The notes under the pieces: model-generated
Seen by the model: the letters and a program-made list of their open reading frames with translations, nothing else
What the model was told of the DNA's origin: nothing
Databases searched by the model: none
Program-made: the position numbers and the translations under genes
DNA from: Cenococcum geophilum 1.58
Taxonomy: Eukaryota > Ascomycota > Dothideomycetes > Gloniales > Gloniaceae
Length of the DNA stretch: 64,000 bases
Assembly (NCBI GenBank): GCA_001692895.1
Contig: KV748211.1
Location: forward strand, 558,001-622,000
Direction: 5' to 3'
Shown here: positions 56,501-64,000 of the stretch, piece after piece
Position numbering within the stretch: the first letter of the stretch is position 1
How the letters are laid out: every line of letters begins with the position of its first letter

Positions 56501-58919
56501 AGACCCTTAAAGGAATTTAAGGACAATACTTAAATTTATAAGTTAAATAGTAAGATTAACAGTTTAAAGCGCTAATAGATAGTAGAGTAATAAGGAACCA
56601 TATCTTACTAATAGTAGTTAAGAGAATGGGATTACTATATAAATAGAAGGTACAACCTTACCTATTAGTTACAATTTTAGGAGATCTAATAACCTATAGA
56701 GGAGGGATTATTAATCTTAAAATAGGACCTATTTAGCTAACCATTAAAGGAAGATAAATTAAGATGTCTTTTAATATCCTACTATTAGGACGGGATAAGG
56801 CAGTATTAGGTATGCCTTAGTTATAGGAATACAATCTAAAGATTAATTAGATTACAGGCTAAGTCGATATTAGAGAAACTTAACGCTGTAAAATGCGATA
56901 GCAAACTAAGTTAGTATAGTACTAAGTTAGTATAGTACTAAGTTGGAGCGATATATAAAGAGACTAAGCGAGGCTTAAGTTATATACTAAAAAGATACCA
57001 TAAGTATGGCAAGAAACTATGGTTACTAAAAAGTAAAAAGCTGGTAGAATATAGTATGGGATTATAAAATAGAGTTAGAACTAGGAATAAGTTTAAGGTT
57101 CTTTTTAACCTATAAGCTTACTTAAGAGGAGGTAAGCGCACTTAAAGAGTTTGTCTAAGAGAACTTATAAAAGGGATATATTAGACTATTATAGTCATTA
57201 GTAGGATATCTAGTACTATTTATACTAAAGAAGAACGGAAAACTTAGGCTATGTATTAACTATAAATAGTTAAATAGCATTACTCGGAAGAATAGGTATC
57301 CTTTACCCTTAATTAGCGAAATCTAGGATTGGATAGGTAATGTGTAAATCTTTATAAAGATAGATCTGAGATAGGCGTACCATTAGATTAGAATTAAGAA
57401 AGGCGATAAATAAAAGGCAGCTTTTAGGTTAAGAGAAGGGCTATATAAACTATTAGTTATATAATTCGGATTAATAAATACACCCGTAATATTTTAGAAA
57501 AGAATTAATAGTGTATTAGGAGAACACCTTAATGAGTTTATTATGGTATACCTTAACAATATTATTATCTACTTAATAACTAAGGAAGAATACGGGGAAT
57601 ATGTTAAATGGGTTTTAGGGAGACTATAGGAAGAATAGATATAAGTAGTAATTGAGAAATACGAGTTCTTTATAAGAAAGACCGATTTTATTAGATTTAT
57701 TATTAAACTAGGTTATATTAGTATAGACTTAAAGAAGATTAAAGCTATAGTGAGTTAGTAAGAACTAGAGAATGTAATATAGTTAAGGTTATTTTTAGGG
57801 TTTTGCAACTACTATAGAAGGTTTATAGTATAATAGTTAAAGAATATTAAACCATTTACTAGGCTTATAAAGAAAGAGGAACTATAGGTATAGGGAGACG
57901 AATAAAGGAAGTTATTTAAAGAACTTAAGAAGTTGTTTACCCAGGAGCTAATCCTTAAGATTTATTAACTAGGACTAGATATGGTTGTAAAAACGGACGT
58001 ATTAGACTATATATTAGGAGTATGCTTGCTATAAAAGTATAAGGATGTATAACACCTAGTAGTATACTATAGTAAAAAGATAACACCACTAGAGTTAAAC
58101 TATAATGTCTATAATAAAGAGTTGTTAGGTATAGTTGCAGTACTAAAGGAATAGAGAGCATTCTTATAAGGCGTAGAGAAACTATTTATAGTTAAGACGG
58201 ATTATAAGAACCTAATGGGGTTCCTAATAATAAAAGAACTTAACTAAAGATAAGTTAGATAGGCAGAGATACTTACAGAATACTATTTTAAGATTTAGTA
58301 TACTAAAGGAACTAAGAATATAAGGGTAGACGCACTTAGCAGAAAAGCTAAACTGTAAAACAATAAGAAGCTATTAGGAGTAATGCTACGCAGAGATAAA
58401 GACGGGTTAATTAGATATAACTACCCTAAACTAGTAGCAACTTAAGAGGATAACGAACTAGGAAGAGTCTATAAGACACTAGAGAGCTTTTAGGTATAAA
58501 GAATCTTTAAAGTATAGCTAGAGGAACAGTTGGAATATCTAGAAGAAGAGATACTATATAAGCATAGAGAGGTGAAGTATATCCTAAGAAGCATAGCAGA
58601 GTATTTTATAGAAAATTTCTATAAGGGAATAACTTAAGGACATAATGGAGCAATAGGCTTAGTCTTAAGACTTTAAAAGGAATATATTATTAATAGAATC
58701 TAGAATATTGTAAGAAAAGTAATAAAAGAGTGTTTAGATTGTTAAAGGAATAAACTAATAAGGTATAAGCCGTATAAAGGGCTATAACCTATTAAAATAC
58801 TAAAGAGACTATAGGAGGTTATATTATAGGACTTTATTATTAAGTTACTAAAGTTAAGAGACCCTATTACCGGATAAGATCACGATATAATCTTAGTAAT
58901 AGTAGATAAGTTAACTAAG

Positions 58920-59992
58920 AGTCGTCTCCCCCTTCGCTCCTCCGTCGTCGTCGCTATGGCGCCGCTGACTATACAGCCCCTAAAGACACGTCACCGGACG
59001 CCAAATACCGGACACATCACAACCTCTACTACAACCTGTCTACAGCCATCACGCTGCAGACGACCTCCACCATCACCTGTCTACAGCCATCGCTCTGCAG
59101 ACGACCTCTACCATCACCTGTCTACAGCCATCGCGCTGCAGACGACCTCTACCACAACCTGTCTACAGCCGTCAAGCTGCAGACGACCTCTACCACAACC
59201 TGTCTACAGCCATCGCGCTGCAGACGACCTCCACAACCTGTCTACAGCCGTCACGCTGCAGACGACCTCTATCACTACCGCCACCACTACCACCACCACT
59301 ACCGCTACAATATACCACACAACACCGCACTATAGGCGTACTGCAGATGCGCAGATAGGGTAGCTACAGCAGGGGGGGAAGAGGGCCGGCCCGTGTTACT
59401 TTAGCACGTAAAATATAAGGTGTATAGGCGAATTGGTGTTTATACCCTATACAAGACAACCTTGTGAAAATTTTTCCTACTAGGGTGGGTTTATATAGCA
59501 AGGTTCGCCCTTATAAAATACTATTAGTAGCCTACTTTTGGGGAGAGTAGCTATTAATTACTAATTCCCTACCTATTCTTAAGCAAGGAGAAGAAATGGG
59601 TTACATTACCGAAAAAAGTCGTATAGGAATAACTGGTAGTTATCTCCAAGCTGGCAAACTATATAAAGCCCTTTGTTTTTATATGCAAAACTATTACTAA
59701 ATCTATCTTTTAGAGCGCTTTTTCTACTCTAGGAACGGCGGAATACGGCAGAAATAGATAAAAGAGCTAGGATTTCTTTATTTCCTTGGTGCAAACTAAA
59801 TATTAGAGAGCAAAATACCAGGACGAAACTCCCCTAGCATTTAAAACGGGCCAGAGTGTCTACTTAGTTACTAGTACATGTTAAGCTGCCCTAAGGGATT
59901 CATGTATATAGGACTATAGCGCCATAGCCTAGAGGCTGTATGCGCAGTATTGTACGTAGTATAATACAATGGATATAAAAAAAATTAAAAAA
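58920..59992 (+). mobile_element. 1,073-bp A-tailed retroposon-like insertion with 12-bp TSD
   Basis: AAGTTAACTAAG occurs at 58,908-58,919 and 59,993-60,004, and the gypsy integrase frame continues perfectly (VDKLTK | WGYF) when the insert and one copy are removed. The insert ends in an A-rich tail (ATATAAAAAAAATTAAAAAA). A longer TSD plus A tail points to target-primed reverse transcription by LINE machinery (SINE, 5'-truncated LINE or retrocopy). The 5' end is GC-rich (CCCCCTTCGCTCCTCCGTCG) and has a 41-bp minisatellite; the 3' half is not coding. The insert keeps CA/TG dinucleotides, unlike its host element. I did not find convincing pol III boxes. Confidence 0.82.
59016..59265 (+). repeat. 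41-bp minisatellite x6 in the A-tailed insertion
   Basis: Unit starts CAGACGACCTC at 59,057, 59,098, 59,139, 59,180, 59,221 and (after a 38-bp unit) 59,259, with CTGTCTACAGCCATCGCGCT inside. The period is not a multiple of three, so the long frame over it cycles through three repeat translations and is not evidence of a protein. Confidence 0.9.
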
Positions 59993-61674
59993 AAGTTAAC
60001 TAAGTGGGGCTACTTTATAGCATGTATAGAAGAAATCTTAGTAGAGGATGTTATTAAAATCTATATTAAAGAAGTATTTATAAGATATGGAGTACTAAGC
60101 AAAATTATATCGGATAGAGATTTAAGATTTGTAACAGTATTCTAGGAGGTATTTTTAGCGGAGTAAAGAGTTTAAGTAGTAACTTCTACTGTATACTACC
60201 CGCAGATAGACAGTTAAATAGAAAGACTGAATTAGACGCTAGAGCAGTATTTAAGGCATTATATTAACTATATATAGAATAATTGGGTATTGTTATTACT
60301 AGTTATATAGTTTATATATAATGCAACACTATAGGAAGGAATAGGTATATTACTATTTAAGGCAAATTATGGATATAAGTTAAGAATATTATTATCACTT
60401 TAATAAGCGAAGAAGATAAGTAGTATAGCTAAAGAAAGAATAAAGACGTTAATAAATCTTTATATAGACCTTATAGAATTAGTAAAGAAAGTATAAAAAA
60501 GAATAAAAAAGTACTATAATGCTGAGAGATCTAAGGGACTAGATCTTAAGGAGGGAGATAAAGTATAGCTACTATATAAAAATTTTAAGAATTAACAATT
60601 AAGTAAGAAGTTGGACTACGTTAGACTAGGACCCTTTAAAATTATATAGAGGATTTTACTAGTTACGTTTAAGTTAAACCTACTAGCTAAAATAAAGATC
60701 TACCCTATATAGTATATTATAATGCTAGAGCTAGTATATAGGAATATTAAGCTACTAGTTTACAAAGTAGATACGTATAGAGGACAAGAAGAAGATAAAT
60801 GGTAAGTTTTAAAGATTATTAGTTATAAGGACATTAACGATAAAATATAGTACGAAGTTAAGTGGATAGGCTATAATAAGACTACTTAGGAACTATTAGA
60901 GAATCTAAAGAACGCTATAGAAAAGGTATAGGAGTATTAGAAGAGATTAGGTTAGGCAGTATTAATAAAGAAGGATTGCTAAAGAATGAGTTACCTAAGG
61001 GGGACCTAAGAAGAGCAGTTGCCGAGCTACTTAGATCTATTTCCTTTTTGGTTAGAAGAGAATCTGTTTTTTTATTGCTAAGTTTCTATAAACCTTATTT
61101 TATAAGTTTCTACTCCTTAAAACGGACCTTTTTATAAACTTTTTTAAGACGGAGTAACTGAGCAGACGCCGCGATATAGGCCTTAAGAGCCTTCTGCTCT
61201 ATATTATAAGAATATTCTAGCTTAGTAAGAGCCTAAGACAGTTTACTATTTAGCTACGTAGTAGTAGATTAAATATAAGACCCTAAGATAAATTAATTAG
61301 GGAACTAGACGACTATTAAGAGTAATAGGTTATATATATTTAGCATTAAAGATAGAGCGAACGTTATAGGATAAACAAATATTCACTTTAGTGCACTCTA
61401 AGCAAGAGGACGGTTATCGCGAAAATAGGTTTGCTAATATAATATAAACTAACCCTTCTTTTAAACAATAAGAATATAGAGACGGTATAATCTTACTAAG
61501 AGATAATATTGCAGTAATAGTGCGAGTATAACGTTACGCCTATAAAGAGGAAGGAGCTTTAGGTATAATAAGCAATAATATTAACCAAATTAATTAGACG
61601 GACATTATACCTTTAGTAAATAACTTAGAGATATTTAGGATCTTTAAGGATAAAGATAAAGAGGAGGGAGATAG

Positions 61675-62093
61675 TGTTATAGACGCTTTAAGTATAATAT
61701 TACGACTACTTAGAGAAGAGTTAGAAGAAGCTAGTTAGTTAATTTAGGTATGGTCTAGGATAGAGCCGATAGAGCTATATAATAAGGAATAGTAATTAAG
61801 GTTATATAACGTTATACGTAGTATATATAGTATATAAAGGGAATGTATATATAATATGTATAATACGTACCTTACGTATAAAGGGGATTTCTTAGGAGTA
61901 TAGTTGTGTATTTAAAGGACCATAGTCCCTACCTAGATAGTTCTCTCCTTTATAGTGAATCTTAGAATATAATTAGAGTTAATCTGTTAGGCAACCACTC
62001 CACTAGTTGTTATTACGTTGTTAACTATTCTATACCTATATACCTAGCCTATTAATAAGTTTACCATAGTACCTGCTACAAGGCTTTATTACA
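61675..62093 (+). repeat. 3' LTR of gypsy element
   Basis: Starts TGTTATAGACGC, ends TTTATTACA, 419 bp, followed by the TSD CTTAA. Confidence 0.93.
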
Positions 62094-62960
62094 CTTAAAT
62101 TACCGCTAAAGAATCCTATTATCGTCTACCTAAAAGGGCGTTAGATAAGGCGCTAGCAGCTATAAGTTTAACTATAGTAGGGAAGCGGTATATGATTACG
62201 CTATAAAGATTAGTATATTTAGATAGTATATGGGGTAGCGCTTTTAAGTCTTAGTAAGCCTTTACTAGCCCTACCTAGGTTCCTCCTTCTATAACGTTAA
62301 GGTTATTATAATTGTCTTAAATACTAACAAACTATAGTAGTATTATTCGTTAGGTCCTAGTTAAAGGTCTACTTACTCTATAAGGAAAGTAAGGCATAGT
62401 TATACGTATATTTCCTTTTTTATATAGCTAAGCTACCTAGTTAGTTTATATATTTCTCTACGTCCTTAGCAGTCTAGTTATAGTTTAAGATTTTATATAC
62501 GAATCCGTCGCCCTTAGTTAATCCTTACGCTTTAAAATCTGCCTATTATAATTTTAAGTAATAATATATACTAGGTAGAATAATTATATATTTATTCTTA
62601 GTCTTATTATTTAGAGAAACGCTCCCTTAGATTATATTAGCTCTATATTTACTTTTTAGAAGTAAGGGAATATTAATATTAATATGGCGGAAAGCTATAG
62701 AGTCTCCTTTAATCGCGAATTTTTTATAATAAGGGTAGAAAATAAGTTGCCACTAGCTATTAGACTAAAGAGTATAATAAAGACAATAATACTAAGGATC
62801 TTGTTTTATTAGCTGTTAGTAGAGACTATAGACAAACCTTTACCGCATATATAACCTTACCAAAAGGTAGCGCCACACTCTAAAACTTACGCATACCCAT
62901 CTTACCATTAAAAACAATCGATTTTCTAACTTTTAAGACCTAATTCCTACTACCTAGGGA
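62094..62960 (-). pseudogene. Unidentified remnant with possible 2OG-Fe(II) dioxygenase-type motifs
   Basis: Minus-strand reading gives KGDSIAFRHININI near 62,672-62,712, YRANIIQGSVSLNN near 62,600-62,650, GFVYKILNYN near 62,465-62,510, then in a second frame RITMPYFPYRVSRPLTRT near 62,345-62,405, VIEGGT*VGLVKA near 62,270-62,310 and YSVIIYRFPTIVKLIAASAL near 62,160-62,225. If RIP changes are allowed for, FRHI-N would be H-x-D and PYFPYR would be PHFPHG, followed by R-x-x-L; H-x-D...H...R is the iron/2-oxoglutarate signature. I recall this as a repeated fungal protein family but cannot name it with confidence. It is split by the gypsy element and seems to continue at 53,169 leftward. Confidence 0.35.
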
Positions 62961-63339
62961 GCTAGAGGTGGATTTATTTGTCGTTTTACCCCCTTTTCCT
63001 AACAGAAAAATTTCTTTAAGGGTGGCCCTAGCTTATAAGCGAGGCACGAATAGAAATACTAAAACTACTATTACTACGGAAGTCGCTAATATAGCCAATT
63101 GCACCTGCCTAATTAGGCAGTTTGGCTTACCGCTAACCAGCAAAATAACTTCTGCAGCTTTAACCCCGCTATTATACTAATAAACGCCACCAGAGCCCTA
63201 TTATCTATATAAAAATAGCCTATAAGTAACTCTAAAGCTTTTAAATCCCTATATTAATTATGGTCTTCTACTAGCTCATAATTAGGGCGTAATCCCTAGC
63301 TATAAAGGCTATAGGAGCTATAATAGAGCATATCCAAAA
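62961..63339. other. Region between the minus-strand remnant and the Tc1-like gene
   Basis: It holds a 70-codon plus-strand open frame (62,968-63,180) of unclear origin, without recognisable domain. It may include the left end of the Tc1-like element, but no TIR could be identified because the other end is outside the window. Confidence 0.35.
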
Positions 63340-63344
63340 TATTA

Positions 63345-64000
63345 CTTAAATTAAATGACACGCTCTTAATCGCGGCTGGAATCCTACTACAAATCCTCTT
63401 GTTCTTAACGGCTATATTATTAACGCTCCTCGGGCTAGTAGAAAGCTTAAAGTTACCTATAAATTTAAGCAGTAAATCCTTAAAAAAGTTACCTACAATT
63501 AATACGGTAGAGAAAAGTTTTACGCCTATATTACTGCTGAATATAGCTATTTAGCCTAAACCGTATAGCGAGTTCTATAACGTCATGGATATAGAAAGAC
63601 AAAGCTACATGGATATAGAAAGACAAAGCTAACTAAAAAGCCCTATCTCTTACCCGCGATAAAGGAAGCTCGTCTTTAGTTCGCTCTCCGGTATTAAAAT
63701 TAGACAATTAACGATTAGAAAAACGTTATCTAGACTAATAAAATAGGCGTTATTCTACACTATAGGAAAGGTGGATATTAGCTCTGGCGCTTAGCTAAGG
63801 AACGTGTTAAGAAGTCGTCTATTTATCCTTAATTTATAAAGGCTACCAAATTTATATTCTAGGGCGGTTTCTTATATAACTGGAAAGGTCTATACTATAT
63901 CTGGAGGCCTAAAACAGCAAATAAGAAGAAGGCGTTAAAGCTAGAACTTAAGATAATAAATAAGGCAATAGAGCTAGAGCTTTAAGAGGCGTAGGAGCTT
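63345..64000 (+). pseudogene. Tc1/mariner-type transposase remnant, runs off the right edge
   Basis: The plus-strand frame has the N-terminal helix-turn-helix region (LNRGWNPTTNPLVLNGYI, then NAPRASRKLKVTYKF near 63,427-63,470 and YGREKFYAYITAEYSYLA near 63,500-63,555), RHGYRKTKL near 63,580-63,607, and the start of the DDE domain: KKPYLLPAIKEARL near 63,636-63,680, NVI*TNKIGVILHYRKGGY near 63,722-63,780, and GGFLYNWKGLYYIWRPKTAN near 63,863-63,922. The first catalytic Asp (T-D-E-T in relatives) is Asn (AAT at 63,737-63,739). Gln/Trp codons are TAG. The gene continues beyond 64,000. Confidence 0.8.
63584..63631 (+). repeat. In-frame 24-bp tandem duplication in the Tc1-like gene
   Basis: CATGGATATAGAAAGACAAA + GCTA is repeated exactly (63,584-63,607 and 63,608-63,631), duplicating eight codons (HGYRKTKL) at the linker between the DNA-binding and DDE domains. 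Confidence 0.92.

Larger units (their letters stand above)
56560..60960 (+). pseudogene. Gypsy pol remnant (protease, RT, RNase H, integrase, chromodomain)
   Basis: Protease: ALIDSRVIRNHI near 56,570-56,605 (family D-S-G-A; the Asp is kept, Gly to Arg and Ala to Val), then GRDKAVLGMPWL near 56,785-56,825. RT: YIRLLQSLVGYLVLFILKKN near 57,175-57,240, CINYKQLNSITRKNRYPLPL near 57,255-57,315, and the catalytic box VYLNNIIIYL near 57,545-57,575 (D-D to N-N). RNase H: near 57,970-58,230 (TDVLDYILGVCLLQKY). Integrase zinc region GHNGAIG...CLDC near 58,640-58,745 and core from 58,800, cut at 58,919 and resuming at 60,005 (WGYFIACIEEILVEDVIKIY, IISDRDLRFV, QIERLNQTLEQYLRHYI with TAG codons). Chromodomain near 60,845-60,945 (YEVKWIGYNKTT). 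All active sites examined carry RIP-type changes. Confidence 0.9.
53170..62093 (+). mobile_element. Complete chromodomain Ty3/gypsy retrotransposon, RIP-mutated
   Basis: LTRs of 419 bp each (53,170-53,588; 61,675-62,093). TSD CTTAA at 53,165-53,169 and 62,094-62,098. A purine tract (AAAGAGGAGGGAGATAG) directly precedes the 3' LTR. Domain order is gag, zinc knuckle, protease, reverse transcriptase, RNase H, integrase, chromodomain, as in fungal chromoviruses. It contains a 1,073-bp younger insertion in the integrase. Without that and its TSD copy the element is about 7.84 kb. Confidence 0.93.

Noticed and set aside
58956-59363. 135-codon frame starting MAPLTIQPLKT
   Set aside because: It runs over a 41-bp minisatellite and cycles through three frames of the same unit; composition reflects the repeat only.
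59500-59530. GGTTCGCCC as a pol III B box in the A-tailed insertion
   Set aside because: No matching A box at suitable spacing and no tRNA-like fold was seen.

Overview
The window looks like a filamentous ascomycete (Pezizomycotina) chromosome crossing from a gene-like, GC-balanced stretch (about 1-4,430) into a long AT-rich block of nested, decayed transposons (about 4,430-64,000). The block shows repeat-induced point mutation (RIP). Duplicated sequences differ mostly by C-to-T and G-to-A, CA and TG dinucleotides are depleted, and TAG/TAA codons stand where the protein families have Gln or Trp. Almost every transposon gene can be recognised but is dead. Coordinates of decayed reading frames are approximate; element ends marked by matching repeats and target-site duplications (TSDs) are exact.

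Left part. 1-3,775 holds a multi-exon gene with ubiquitin, a second ubiquitin-like domain and a RING finger, carrying several lesions. At 3,980-4,437 lies a piece of another gene, cut by a complete Ty1/copia element (4,438-9,765, TSD TAATC). A Crypton-type tyrosine recombinase remnant follows (about 10,590-13,150), then a complete hAT element on the minus strand (15,566-18,672, TSD CCTATCTA).

Centre. The main finding is a 33.2-kb element (19,219-52,432). It has 26-bp terminal inverted repeats, subterminal GCATTT-rich repeats and an apparent 2-bp TSD (CA), and it sits inside an LTR whose halves lie at 19,192 and 52,433. After removing three younger insertions it is about 19.6 kb. It carries a SNF2-like helicase (minus), a CCHC-knuckle plus UPF1-like SF1 helicase (plus), an unidentified minus-strand remnant, a Plavaka-type transposase (plus) and an unidentified plus-strand gene. 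The Plavaka gene is interrupted by a tandem pair of gag-only LTR elements sharing a middle LTR (33,634-44,712) and by a 335-bp TA-flanked MITE. The last gene is interrupted by a 2.2-kb LTR element with little RIP damage (49,304-51,501, TSD AATAG).

Right part. A complete chromodomain Ty3/gypsy element (53,170-62,093, TSD CTTAA) carries inside its integrase a 1,073-bp A-tailed insertion with a 12-bp TSD. The gypsy element interrupts a minus-strand remnant with possible 2-oxoglutarate dioxygenase motifs. A Tc1/mariner transposase runs off the right edge. The nesting gives a relative order of insertions, and the islands without RIP (MITE, small LTR element, A-tailed insertion) are the youngest or escaped RIP through low copy number or short length. 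No rRNA, tRNA or CRISPR array was recognised.
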